The notes: generated by a model not told the origin, from the sequence alone. 64,000 nucleotides of DNA from JBMNFI01 sp050949225 (GCA_050949225.1 JBMNFI010000001.1:310001-374000), one strand, 5' to 3'; counted from the stretch's first letter, positions 25,469 to 34,418 are shown. A program made the numbers and translations.

Positions 25469-26578
25469 CTAACCAAGCACCCTCACCGCCAGCTCAGGAT
25501 AAAGAGTTTTAAAACCATATAAAGTGTCGATGGAAAGCATTTGCTTTTTATGTGTCGCATCATAGCTGAAGGTGACACGCAAAGTCAAACCCTCAAAATT
25601 TGTGACATAACTTTCCACCCCACGAGCTACCTCTAAAGGCCTGGTAACAAAAGCAAAGGCATTTTTGTGAAAGGCTAAATTAGCACGGTGATTATCAATG
25701 ATTTTCACCACGCTTGCCACTTCCGCCGCCGCCCTCAAAGCCGGATAAATGACCACTTCCGCTTGATTTTCCACTACAGAGGCCGCCGCCATCACCGTAT
25801 AGGTCTGACCCTCGATTTGTAAAAGATCGCCCTTGACTAAAGAACCGCTTAAACCGCTGCCGTTTAAAACAAGAGCAGTCGCCCCCGCCTCAGCGGCGTT
25901 TTTCAGCTTAATATCTCCGCTGGTCACCGCCAAAGAACCCTTTTGATGCTGTGGCACCGCCTGACTCATATAATTGTCCAAGCCCTGTATACGACCGATA
26001 GAACCCTCACGCAAAGCATCGGTAGAGCCGGCCTTTTCCGCATGCACCACGGTATCCAGCGTGGAAAATTTATAATCGGCCTCCGGATCCCAAATTGCCG
26101 CCCGTGCCGCCGCCGGTGCTTTGTTGATATTGAGCATTTTTCTCACAGTGGCAAAAGCCTCTAAGCTCTGAGGAGTGCTCCCCGCCGTCCCCGCCACATA
26201 AGGAATGTCTTTGTATAGTTTAAGTCCGTCACGATTGATTTTTTCGGCAATCGCCACCGCCGCCGGAGTGATCACCTGATCTGTGAAACTCTCCAGGTTA
26301 AGTGCCATCTCTTTGGCAGTAATTTCTACAGAAACGTCAGCAATTTTATCCAAAGAAACTAAAACAGAATCCTCCACAGTGTCCTGAACCGTAATCGAAC
26401 CATCAAATTCATTAGCCTCATAAACCGGCGGTTTTTTCACCTGAATAGTATCACCTTTTTTCGCAAAATCGTCCGCACAATCCCGATAAGAAAGCATCGG
26501 AAAAACAAGATTTTCTCGCAAAACTAATAAAGATTGTCTGGCAATCTCCTGCGTCGTTAAAAATTGATTATTTGTCAT
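25469..26578 (-). CDS. major capsid protein, P22 coat-like family
   Basis: A 369-aa coat protein. TTQEIARQSLLVLRENLVFPMLSYRDCADDFAKKGDTIQVKKPPVY is the N-terminal arm and E-loop region typical of P22 gp5-type coats; an inserted segment about residues 220-280 (AGATALVLNGSGLSGSLVKGDLLQIEGQTYTV, shown in parts) looks like the telokin/I-domain insertion. Preceded by the scaffold gene, as expected. Confidence 0.85.
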   Translation of the reverse strand: MTNNQFLTTQEIARQSLLVLRENLVFPMLSYRDCADDFAKKGDTIQVKKPPVYEANEFDGSITVQDTVEDSVLVSLDKIADVSVEITAKEMALNLESFTDQVITPAAVAIAEKINRDGLKLYKDIPYVAGTAGSTPQSLEAFATVRKMLNINKAPAAARAAIWDPEADYKFSTLDTVVHAEKAGSTDALREGSIGRIQGLDNYMSQAVPQHQKGSLAVTSGDIKLKNAAEAGATALVLNGSGLSGSLVKGDLLQIEGQTYTVMAAASVVENQAEVVIYPALRAAAEVASVVKIIDNHRANLAFHKNAFAFVTRPLEVARGVESYVTNFEGLTLRVTFSYDATHKKQMLSIDTLYGFKTLYPELAVRVLG

Positions 26579-26639
26579 CTGATAAATCTTCCTTTCTTAT
26601 TTAATCCAGTAGTTTTTAGTCAAACAGCTTTGCTTTAGC

Positions 26640-27095
26640 TTAAGTATCCTGAGTCTCTAAGCGGCGGCGATAAAACTCCTCATCGGATAAGCTCGCATAA
26701 TCAACCGCCTGATCTGAGCCGGCATGCGGAACATAAGTATAAGCGCTGCCACCCTCAAAAAGATAGGGGTTTTCCGCCTTCACCTCAGCAATTCGTGCCA
26801 AAAGCTCCTCTTCTTCCACAGAATTATCCAGCTCCAAAAGTGCCTTGACCGCCTTGGTATTTTTGGCCTTAGCACCTAAAAGAGCCAGATCTAAGCTGTG
26901 CTCATACTTGCTTTTAGCCAAATCCTCTTGCGCCTTTGCTAAAGTTCGAGGATCAAACCCCTCAAATTCTTCCAGCTCTCGGCGCAGCGCCTGCGACTCT
27001 TCTTTTAAACGCTCAATCGTGCGCCCATGCTCGGCAATCACCTTGTCGGTCACCTCTTCAGAGAGCCCCAGCTGCTTTAAAAAATCTCTTTTCAT
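26640..27095 (-). CDS. phage scaffold protein (minor structural protein GP20-like)
   Basis: A 151-aa charged helical protein: MKRDFLKQLGLSEEVTDKVI, then ERLKEESQALRRELEEFEGF and TLAKAQEDLAKSKYEHSLDLALLGAKAKNTKAVKALLEL (shown in parts), the GP20 scaffold pattern. AAAAGGAGATTTT precedes the start. It directly precedes the coat gene. Confidence 0.85.
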   Translation of the reverse strand: MKRDFLKQLGLSEEVTDKVIAEHGRTIERLKEESQALRRELEEFEGFDPRTLAKAQEDLAKSKYEHSLDLALLGAKAKNTKAVKALLELDNSVEEEELLARIAEVKAENPYLFEGGSAYTYVPHAGSDQAVDYASLSDEEFYRRRLETQDT

Positions 27096-27287
27096 AAAAT
27101 CTCCTTTTCAGCTACGCTTTTTAACGAGGTCGCCTCTCGTGCTGCTGTCTGTTATCGCACAGACCGGCGTAATATAATGCTTAATGCGGCTGTAACACAG
27201 CCCTAATAAAAAAAAGACCTCCGTTAAAGAAGCCTTTTGACAATACCATTATAGTATGGATAAAGCGGCTTTTCTTCCCCGAATTTT

Positions 27288-27607
27288 CTCATCCCCACCG
27301 CCCTCACTCCCCTGCACCCCCATCCTTCCCCCGCTCGACCCCTCTCGGCTCACCACCTTTCCCCCACCACCAAAATAGCCCCCTCTCCGTTCCCCTTTCT
27401 CCGTCCGCTCCTTCTGTTCTCTATCCCATATCCTCCCTCTTTTCGTCCTCATCCCCCCGCCCTCACTCCCCAGCACCCCCATCCTTCCCCCGCTCGACCC
27501 CTCTCGGCTCACCACCTTTCCCCCACCACCAAAATAGCCCCCTCTCCGTTCCCCTTTCTCCGTCCGCTCCTTCTGTTCTCTATCCCATATCCTCCCTCTT
27601 TTCGTCC
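27288..27607. repeat. pyrimidine-rich block A with two ~160-bp tandem copies
   Basis: 27288-27447 and 27448-27607 are nearly identical C/T-rich copies (period about 160 bp; shared words include CCCCCATCCTTCCCCCGCTC and CCACCACCAAAATAGCCCCC). No gene is supported here: the long minus-strand frame is Gly/Arg/Glu-rich only because the strand lacks T. First of six such blocks in the window. Confidence 0.85.
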
Positions 27608-27660
27608 TCCTCCCCCCGCCCGCTCGACCTCTCTCGCCCTCGCTCTCCCCTAACCCTCCT

Positions 27661-27751
27661 CGCTCCCTGCCACCGCCCCCGCTCCCTGCCACCGCCTCCG
27701 CTCCCTGCCACCGCCCCCGCTCCCTGCCACCGCCTCCGCTCCCTGCCACCC
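27661..27751. repeat. 19-bp tandem repeat, about 4.8 copies
   Basis: Unit CGCTCCCTGCCACCGCCCC alternating with CGCTCCCTGCCACCGCCTC, head to tail, at the right end of block A. Confidence 0.9.
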
Positions 27752-27763
27752 CCTAAAACCCAT

Positions 27764-27792
27764 AAAAAAAAGAGCCCTACGGCTCTTTTTTG
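27764..27792 (-). terminator. intrinsic terminator of the prophage lipoprotein gene
   Basis: Minus-strand GAGCC-GTA-GGGCTC followed by eight T, 50 bp after the lipoprotein stop. It would separate the portal/lipoprotein unit from the scaffold-coat genes unless there is readthrough or a promoter in block A. Confidence 0.8.
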
Positions 27793-27842
27793 CGTTCTAT
27801 TTATGCGTTCTTTTTATGTGTTCTCTTTAGTAATTTCGCTCG

Positions 27843-28301
27843 TTATTTTTCCTTTTTAGCCTTTTCTTTAGCCTCTTTAGCTGCTGCTTCCCGCTCGGCC
27901 TTCTCCTCTGCACTCTCCTGCTTTTTATAAGCATAAGTCAAGCCGTTCTCCTGACAATTTAAGGTTAAAATACCCATCGTCAAATTATATTTATAGGCTC
28001 TTTCCACAGTCTCTTTGGCAGTGGGATCAAAATAATAGTCCCGTGCCGTAATGGTCAAAAACTCCTTATCTATCTTGTATTTAATATCAAACTTACCCAC
28101 TTTTTCGGAATCATAAACACCAGTGCCATCAGCCTTAAAAAGATAAGTAACAGACTCCCCGGAACGAGTATGCCCCAGCCAAGTACCAACAATCGCCTGA
28201 TCCGCCGGACGCGTATCCGACTGAATCATGCCACAGCCAAGTAAAGTCAAGGCAAACGCTGCTATCACAACCAGAATCAGCGGTTTAGGAAACTTTTTCA
28301 T
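27843..28301 (-). CDS. lipoprotein cargo gene inside the prophage head module
   Basis: A 152-aa lipoprotein: signal KKFPKPLILVVIAAFALTLLGC with the Cys at about residue 23, a compact beta-rich domain (IVGTWLGHTRSGESVTYLFKADGTGVYDSEKVGKFDIKY, shown in parts; lipocalin-like or DUF5640-like) and a Lys/Glu/Ala-rich helical tail (EEKAEREAAAKEAKEKAKKEK shortened). It interrupts the portal-scaffold order and has its own terminator, as moron genes do. It could alter the lysogen surface; this is inference. Confidence 0.75.
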   Translation of the reverse strand: MKKFPKPLILVVIAAFALTLLGCGMIQSDTRPADQAIVGTWLGHTRSGESVTYLFKADGTGVYDSEKVGKFDIKYKIDKEFLTITARDYYFDPTAKETVERAYKYNLTMGILTLNCQENGLTYAYKKQESAEEKAEREAAAKEAKEKAKKEK

Positions 28302-28376
28302 CAAAACACCCCTTAATTTACTATATTACTACCGTACTATTATATAGTAAATAACCTCCAAAAGCAAGAGCCGCGG

Positions 28377-29744
28377 CTACTCCTTTTTATCCTCTGCCAC
28401 CTTTAACTTTTCCCTCTGCAAAGCCTTCTGCTCACTTTCCGCATCCTCCACCCAAGGATGATTTTGCAAAATAGACTTTTTACTGATAATATCCAAACTC
28501 TCACGGGCAATTTTGGAAGTTTCCAAATCGTTTTCAATGCTGTTGCGCACATAAATCTGCTGAATGGAACAATCAGGATCAACCCCCAAATAACGCAAAA
28601 TCAAACGCAACAGCTCGGCAAAACCGGCACGAAACTCCGTCTCCAGCAGCCCCGCCTTAATCTCGAGTAAGCTGTACAAATATTTTAAAGCCACCCCCGA
28701 AGCATTACCAAAACCGGCAGGATCAGGATCGACCCCCTGCCCGGAAATAAAAATCTGCTTGCGTAATAAAGTCAAAAATTCCCGACGTGCCTCGATCGGA
28801 ATATCAATGCTCATCGTCTCCAAACCGCCGCCGGCGCCCCCCTCACCATCGACTTTGATCGCCTTGTAGCGCTTAAGCTCGGAAAGAAAAGTCGCCAAAT
28901 CCTCCCCGCCATAATTACGCAAAACAAAAACAATCTCCTGAATATCCGTCAAATCATTGGCATAACCGGAAACCACCTTATCATATTGATCGATCAAATC
29001 TTTATACATACACAAATCGCCCTCTTGCTGGCTGTTATTGTAAAAAGGCACAAAAGGCATCCCACCCAAACTATGAGCCAGGCGCCCCTCTTCCTGGATT
29101 TTTGCCTGCCCTTTTTGACTGTAAAAAACAACCTGCTTATCCGTCCACAGCTCGTATTTAAGGTCATCACTTTGATGATAAACCCGCAGCACCGCCTGTA
29201 GTTGATGCTGTAAATCGTCGCTATAAAGCGGAATAACCTGCTCACTTGGCACCACGGCATAATGAAAAGCCCCCTTCGCATCAATCCAAGAATGCAACCA
29301 GCCCACCCCGGTATTCGAGGCTTCCACCACCAAATCCTTAGCAATTTTAGCCATCTTCGAGCCCAACACCCCATTAAGACGGCGATTAAGCTGCTCCTCG
29401 CCGCTATCAAAGGTCGGCGCCCAGCTGAAAAGATAGGCCGCTTTTTGATTGACCAAAAGATTATGCCAGTTATGCGAAATACGATAATCGGCGCTGCGTA
29501 AGGGATTATACTCCAGCTTAAGCTGCTTGGCCATCTCTTCCGGCCCGGACTGACGCTTGATATCATTGTGATTAAGATAGTATGCTCGAGCCTGTTTTGC
29601 CTGCTTGACAAAAGGACTATGCCTGTCCAAGCAGGTATTAATCAGCTTGCGTGCCTCCATAAGGGATAAATTATCCAGGTTCAAACCGCTGATCTTTTTA
29701 TGCTCGTGATAAAGATCGTGATAAAGATATTTTAAATTTGTCAA
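28377..29744 (-). CDS. phage portal protein (SPP1 gp6-like)
   Basis: A 455-aa portal. ADYRISHNWHNLLVNQKAAYLFSWAPTF, FVPFYNNSQQEGDLCMYKDLIDQYDKVVSGYANDLTDIQEIVFVLRNYGG and FGNASGVALKYLYSLLEIKAGLLE (shown in parts) are the conserved blocks of Bacillota portals. It starts with TTG (SD AAGGAG 9 nt upstream). The usual minor head protein gene (gp7/XkdF) that follows portals is absent; the lipoprotein and block A lie there instead. Confidence 0.9.
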   Translation of the reverse strand: MTNLKYLYHDLYHEHKKISGLNLDNLSLMEARKLINTCLDRHSPFVKQAKQARAYYLNHNDIKRQSGPEEMAKQLKLEYNPLRSADYRISHNWHNLLVNQKAAYLFSWAPTFDSGEEQLNRRLNGVLGSKMAKIAKDLVVEASNTGVGWLHSWIDAKGAFHYAVVPSEQVIPLYSDDLQHQLQAVLRVYHQSDDLKYELWTDKQVVFYSQKGQAKIQEEGRLAHSLGGMPFVPFYNNSQQEGDLCMYKDLIDQYDKVVSGYANDLTDIQEIVFVLRNYGGEDLATFLSELKRYKAIKVDGEGGAGGGLETMSIDIPIEARREFLTLLRKQIFISGQGVDPDPAGFGNASGVALKYLYSLLEIKAGLLETEFRAGFAELLRLILRYLGVDPDCSIQQIYVRNSIENDLETSKIARESLDIISKKSILQNHPWVEDAESEQKALQREKLKVAEDKKE

Positions 29745-29820
29745 AAATGTTCACTCCTTCCGCATCTCACAAAAAGTATACTATAAATAATACCTCCCCG
29801 ACCTCCCCTTTTTTTATCAT

Positions 29821-30198
29821 CAACTTATGCCCTCCACCCTCGCTTCCTGCTCCCACCCCTTCCCCCCGTCAAACCTCCACTTCCTACCTATCTGCCACTA
29901 TCTCCCTTTTTTTCCTGCCACCATTCTGTCCTTTCCCCCTCGCCTTTCTCCCTCTACTTTTTACCCAAACAACTCCCCCCATCCTTCCCTCGTCCGCCAC
30001 ACCTCCTCCCTCGCTCCCAGCCACCCCACTCCCTCCCCCCAACAAAAAGGAGTACCCACCCGGGCACTCCCTCACACACCAAAAAGTAGCGCTCCCCCCA
30101 ACCCTCCCGCCAGCCACCACCCTCTTTCCTTCTCACCCCCGCCCGCACCCTCTCCCAAACCCCCATCCTTCCCCCGTCCGCCACTCCCCCCGCCCCAT
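29821..30198. repeat. pyrimidine-rich block B
   Basis: C/T-rich on plus, between the exonuclease-like gene and the portal gene. At 30041-30072 it holds the shared core AAAAAGGAGTACCCACCCGG followed by GCACTCCCTC, which on the minus strand folds as a hairpin (GAGTGCCC/GGGTACTC) followed by CTTTTT. No gene supported. Confidence 0.8.
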
Positions 30199-30199
30199 A

Positions 30200-30228
30200 A
30201 AAAAAAGAACCACCGGCAAGTGGTTCTC
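30200..30228 (-). terminator. intrinsic terminator after the exonuclease-like gene
   Basis: Minus-strand GAACCAC-TTGCCG-GTGGTTC followed by TTTTTTTT, 14 bp after the stop codon. Confidence 0.85.
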
Positions 30229-30241
30229 TAAATCACCATTT

Positions 30242-30994
30242 TTAATCATCTCGACCTGTGTCCGGCCATTTTTCCTCCGCCAAAGGTAACAGTTTTTGAT
30301 ACAATTTAAACAAATTGCGGCAACGGTTCTCCGCCGTCTCCGGCAAAAAATCTAAACCAAAATACTCCATCACCGTCGGCAAAAAGTAGTTATCAATCTG
30401 ATCGGCCGGCACCAAGGCCTGCGCCAAAGTCTGCACATCAAAAGCATAAACGGACATCAAACGCTCATCCGTTCTGCCCACATTACGGCTTAAAAAATAA
30501 ATACAAAAACTCAAATCATAACACAAAATGGTCGTTTCCCGAATCCACGGCATAATCTCCTCGACCAATTCCTCAAATGTCGGCGCCCCGGCAATCATCT
30601 CGTTAGTAATCCCCGTTGCCGTCACCACCGAACCCGGCACCGCCACCGTCGACTTGACATAAGAAGTAAAACACTCCGTCAAGCTCTCACCCTCCGCTTT
30701 ACAGAGGCTGATCTCGATAATATCATTATTCCTTAAATCAATACCCGTCGTCTCAATCGCCAGCACAGTCATCTCCGGCGGCAGCTTTCTAAACTCATTG
30801 GGATTAATGTTGTAGCAGGCCCTAATACCTAATTTATTGTTCTTTCGTGATTCTTTGGGCAGATCACGGCGGTTAAAACCAATAAAGAATAAAATAATCC
30901 CCAACGCCAACAAAATCATGCCAAAACTCGACACATCACTGAAAATAAAATAAATAAGCCCCAAAGCTACCAAAATAATACCGGCAATAAGCAC
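30242..30994 (-). CDS. membrane-anchored DEDD exonuclease-fold protein, catalytic residues lost
   Basis: A 250-aa protein with two transmembrane helices (residues ~2-18 and ~24-40) and a cytoplasmic domain resembling DnaQ-type 3'-5' exonucleases: VLAIETTGIDLRNNDIIEISLCKA (motif I), VTATGITNEMIAGAPTFEEL and ILCYDLSFCIYFL (motif II). In active members motif I is (F)D-x-E-TTG and motif II HNAxFD; here Ile 80 replaces the first Asp, Cys 164 the second, and the motif III region (ENRCRNLF) lacks His and Asp. So it is very probably inactive as a nuclease and may bind nucleic acid or protein at the membrane. It starts with GTG and has its own terminator between terminase and portal: a cargo gene. Confidence 0.75.
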   Translation of the reverse strand: MLIAGIILVALGLIYFIFSDVSSFGMILLALGIILFFIGFNRRDLPKESRKNNKLGIRACYNINPNEFRKLPPEMTVLAIETTGIDLRNNDIIEISLCKAEGESLTECFTSYVKSTVAVPGSVVTATGITNEMIAGAPTFEELVEEIMPWIRETTILCYDLSFCIYFLSRNVGRTDERLMSVYAFDVQTLAQALVPADQIDNYFLPTVMEYFGLDFLPETAENRCRNLFKLYQKLLPLAEEKWPDTGRDD

Positions 30995-31076
30995 TCCACT
31001 TCATCTCCTTTACAGGATATTATAGCAAATACTCCCCCTAAAAACAACTTTTTTTCCCGCCACAGCGGCACTGTTT

Positions 31077-32336
31077 TTATTTAAAAACCGTCAAGCCGCC
31101 TCGCTTTTTGCCGCGCCGCAACCGTTCAATACTGTAACGCAAAGCCGCCATAGCATCATCATCCAGCTCCAAAGGCTCATCCAAATATTTGCCGTTAGCA
31201 TCCTTTTTCCAGCGCCAACCGGCCAATTCACGAATCGTATTGGTGCAGGAAGGATCAATATGCAGCCGCCGCCCCTTCAGCCAATCGATCTGCGCCCGCA
31301 CAGAACCCTTGCCTTTTTTCACCCCCACAGCAGCAAAACCGGCCTTTTGCCAAGTGCGAATGCGATCAGGCTCGGCACTGTCGCAAAACATTTCAATGTC
31401 CTTTTTCCAGCCCTTTTGCTCGGCCAAAGCAATAATCTCCGTGGTGTCCAGCCCCTTAACATAAAGCTCGGAAAAAATAAATAATTCCCCGTCACGCCAA
31501 CCCACCGCCAAAAGAGCATTGGCATGATTAAAACCAAAATCTTGCCCGTAATAAACTGCATCAAAATCCTCCGCCGGCCGACAACAAGGCTCAATTGCAT
31601 AATTATGCAAAATCAAGCCGCCGCCCTCACCCCACAAACCCAAACCATATACCCGATAGCCGTCAGGATCCTCCTGTTTGCGCCGCTGCATGCGCTGATA
31701 ATAGGCCTGATCAATAAAGCGATTGTCCAGATAAGTGGAATGATGGGTAAAAACCTCAGGTGAGGGGCGCGTAAAATAACGCTCTTTCAGCCAATGCGCC
31801 GATGAAACAGGATTAAAACTCATAGTAATCTGATAAAAAAGCTGTGGATTAAAAAGCCGCCCCCGCAAACGGTCATCAAGAATATCCACATCACCCGGCT
31901 CCAGCTCTGTGGCCTCCTCCACCCAAATCCAGCACAGTTTACCCTCTTTAAAGGTGATTGATTTGACCTTTTCCCGCTGCGCCGGATCACGCATCCCGCG
32001 AAAAATGATGCGATTGCCGGTGACCAAAGAAGTCAGCATCAAAGGGCTTTTTTGCACCTGCCAAAAATGGGCGGCCTGCTTGCCAAAAACGGTCGTCACC
32101 GCCGCCTGTAATTCGGCAAAAGTACTGTCACGATTAGAGGCCTCGATTTTTCTAATCACCAAAAGATTAGCCCCCCGATAACGGGGATCAGAAAGCTTGA
32201 TGATGTAATCAAGCGCCAAATTGGTGGATTTACCGCTGCCGGCAGACCCCTTGAGCAGGCGATAACGTAAACGGCAGTCATTAACCTCACGAAATACGGA
32301 ATTAAAGCTTACCTTCGTCATGTTTTTCATAATCAT
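31077..32336 (-). CDS. phage terminase large subunit
   Basis: A 419-aa packaging motor. ATPase part: Walker A LLKGSAGSGKSTNLAL, Walker B CWIWVEEATEL and the coupling motif MSFNPVS. Nuclease part: YYGQDFGFNHANALLAVGW, MFCDSAEPDR and DDDAMAALRYSIERL give three acidic metal-binding clusters, so it appears intact (Terminase_3/6 type). Its start region overlaps the small subunit gene by 35 bp; exact start among three nearby Mets is uncertain. Confidence 0.93.
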   Translation of the reverse strand: MIMKNMTKVSFNSVFREVNDCRLRYRLLKGSAGSGKSTNLALDYIIKLSDPRYRGANLLVIRKIEASNRDSTFAELQAAVTTVFGKQAAHFWQVQKSPLMLTSLVTGNRIIFRGMRDPAQREKVKSITFKEGKLCWIWVEEATELEPGDVDILDDRLRGRLFNPQLFYQITMSFNPVSSAHWLKERYFTRPSPEVFTHHSTYLDNRFIDQAYYQRMQRRKQEDPDGYRVYGLGLWGEGGGLILHNYAIEPCCRPAEDFDAVYYGQDFGFNHANALLAVGWRDGELFIFSELYVKGLDTTEIIALAEQKGWKKDIEMFCDSAEPDRIRTWQKAGFAAVGVKKGKGSVRAQIDWLKGRRLHIDPSCTNTIRELAGWRWKKDANGKYLDEPLELDDDAMAALRYSIERLRRGKKRGGLTVFK

Positions 32337-32646
32337 AAATGATTTTTAAACCGCCGGCCAAATCGGCTTTTTCACCCTCACGACCAAGATATTTAGCCAG
32401 CTGCCCTGCAGCTTTCAGACGGATTTTCTGATCATCGCCCTGCCGCATCAAAACACTAAAATAAAGTAACACTTCTTTAAGCGTTGCCACTTTATCGCCG
32501 GTCTGCAAAAAGTCCGCCAGCTCCGGCAACTCCAAAAGACGCTTAACTGATCTGGTGGTGTAGCCGGCCTCCGCGGCCGCCTTTTGTGCATCCCCACTAA
32601 GTAAATAACTGCGCACAAACTGCTGCTGTTTCCGATTTAAAGCCAC
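32302..32646 (-). CDS. phage terminase small subunit
   Basis: A 114-aa DNA-recognition subunit with an N-terminal helix-turn-helix (QQFVRSYLLSGDAQKAAAEAGYTTRSVKRLLELPELADFL, shown in parts) followed by an oligomerisation helix region. GTG start with AAGGAGG 7 bp upstream. Overlaps the large subunit gene. Confidence 0.88.
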   Translation of the reverse strand: MALNRKQQQFVRSYLLSGDAQKAAAEAGYTTRSVKRLLELPELADFLQTGDKVATLKEVLLYFSVLMRQGDDQKIRLKAAGQLAKYLGREGEKADLAGGLKIIYDYEKHDEGKL

Positions 32647-32689
32647 AGATAAACCTCCTTTTTGCTATTATCATACAGTAAAAATGCGC

Positions 32690-33965
32690 CCTCTGTCATC
32701 TCCCCTTTTTCTCCCCCGACAACCCCCAGCTCCGGCACTATCCTAAGCAAACTCCATCCTTTTTTCCGGCCCCTTCAACACCTCACCCTTTGCAGCTCAC
32801 TCGCCCCTTGCCCCCTGCTACCTCTCACCCCCACACCCTCTGTCCGTCACTCCCTCGACCACTTTTCCCTGCCACCCCACCACCAAAGACCGTCGCCCTT
32901 CTCCCAGCACTCCGGCTTTCTCCCAGCTCAGGCCTTCCCGTCGCCCTTCTCCCAGCCACCACCCTTTCTCGCCGCCCGTTCTTCCCACTCTCTCTCCTCC
33001 TGCATCCTCGCTCTTTTCTTCCTCCACCTCCCAGCTATCCGCTCCTGCCCTGCCTTTGATAAAGTGCAGGGCTTTTTTTCTGCCCTCTTGCGCAAATCTT
33101 TTCCCCCATACCATCAGCACCGTCAACCCCCTACCTCCACACACCTACCCCTTGCCCCCTGCTACCACCCCTTTTCCCGCTCCGACCTCAGCCCACCGTC
33201 CGCTCTCCGCCTCCCCCTGTCCTCCGTTCCCACCCCCTCAATCCACCCCACCAAAAAGGAGCACCCTCCCGAGCACTCCCCTCACCAACTCTACAATTTC
33301 AACACGTCAAACATCACAACTCTGCCACCCCACCACCAAAGACCGCCGCCCTTCTCCCAGCCACCGCCCTTTTCCCGTCGCCCTTCTCCCAGCCACCACC
33401 CTTTCTCTTCGCCCGTTCTTCCCACTATCTCCTCCTGCATCCTCACTCTTTTCGTCCTCCCCCTCCCAGCTATCCGCTCCTGCCCTGCCTTTGATAAAGT
33501 GCAGGGCTTTTTTTCTGCCCTCTTGCGCAAATCTTTTCCCCCATACCATCAGCACCGTCAACCCCCTACCTCCACACACCTACCCCTTGCCCCCTGCTAC
33601 CACCCCTTTTCCCGCTCCGACCTCAGCCCACCGTCCGCTCTCCGCCTCCCCCTGTCCTCCGTTCCCACCCCCTCAATCCACCCCACCAAAAAGGAGCACC
33701 CTCCCGAGCACTCCCCTCACCAACTCTACAATTTCAACACGTCATACACAACCACCCACCCTGCCACCCCACCACCAAAGACCGCCCCTCTCCCAGCACT
33801 CCGGCTTTCTCCCAGCTCAGGCCTTCCCGCCGCCCCTCTCCCAGCCACCACCCTTTCTCTTCGCCCGTTCTTCCCACTCTCTCTCCCCCAACAAAAGCAA
33901 CCACTCACCTCGGCACTTCCACCCAGCGCCGCCCTTTTCCCGCCGCCTTCTTTCCTCTTCTCCGC
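32690..33965. repeat. pyrimidine-rich block C with ~435-bp direct repeats
   Basis: A 1.3-kb gene-free C/T-rich stretch between the late regulator and the terminase genes. About 2.5 copies of a ~435-453-bp unit occur (for example CCACCCCACCACCAAAGACC near 32873, 33326 and 33765; CCTGCCTTTGATAAAGTGCA near 33048 and 33483). Each full unit has a plus-strand terminator-like hairpin (CCCTGC...GCAGGGC then seven T, at 33047 and 33482) and a minus-strand one at 33251 and 33687. The long proline-rich frames on plus are a by-product of base composition. Confidence 0.85.
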
Positions 33966-33974
33966 CGACCAACC

Positions 33975-34418
33975 CTACAATTCCAGCACCCCATACATGG
34001 CCATGGTAAATTTTCTCAAAGCCGCATCCTTAATGCGATAAATCTGCGCCAATTCATAGTCCAAAGCCACATGCAAACGCTCCAAATAATCCTCAGTGCG
34101 ATTGATAAAAAAACACTCCAACACCAGCTTCTCCGCCTCCGTCAAAACCGCCAAACCATCATTGATGTTAGCCAAAAGCCGCTTGACCGCCTGCAAATTA
34201 TGCTCCAAACGCTGCCGCCGACAAATATTAGAAAGCAGCCTTTCCTCCGCCTTTTTCTGCTGCCCGCCGGAAACCGGCTCCGGCTGACCCAAGGTACCCT
34301 TCGTCGCCAAAAACTCCTCCTCCAAAGCACTGATCTGCAAAGGCAATGAAACTATCGCCTGCTCCAGATAATTATAATTACGCAAATCCTCCACAGCTAT
34401 TTTTTTCCAGTCCATCAT
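33975..34418 (-). CDS. phage late-gene transcriptional regulator (RinA/ArpU-like)
   Basis: A 147-aa mostly helical protein ending with a sigma-region-4-like HTH: LTEAEKLVLECFFINRTEDY, then LERLHVALDYELAQIYRIKDAALRKFTMAMYG (shown in parts). Such DUF1492/RinA/ArpU-type proteins lie just before terminase genes and switch on the late operon. Here block C (1.3 kb) separates it from terminase. Confidence 0.75.
   Translation of the reverse strand: MMDWKKIAVEDLRNYNYLEQAIVSLPLQISALEEEFLATKGTLGQPEPVSGGQQKKAEERLLSNICRRQRLEHNLQAVKRLLANINDGLAVLTEAEKLVLECFFINRTEDYLERLHVALDYELAQIYRIKDAALRKFTMAMYGVLEL

Noticed and set aside
27249..27749. 166-codon Gly/Arg/Glu-rich minus-strand frame
   Set aside because: It is the G-rich complement of tandem C-rich repeats, lies between a terminator and a scaffold gene and has no start signal.
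27661..27751. Short regular repeats as a CRISPR array
   Set aside because: The 19-bp units are contiguous without spacers and no cas genes are present.
32662..34041. Long open frames on plus in block C (up to 459 codons) and similar Pro/Ser-rich frames at 29738-30289 and 37904-38470
   Set aside because: They are proline- and serine-rich translations of C/T-rich repeats with no stop codons by composition, no ribosome binding sites and no domain; they run into real genes on the opposite strand.
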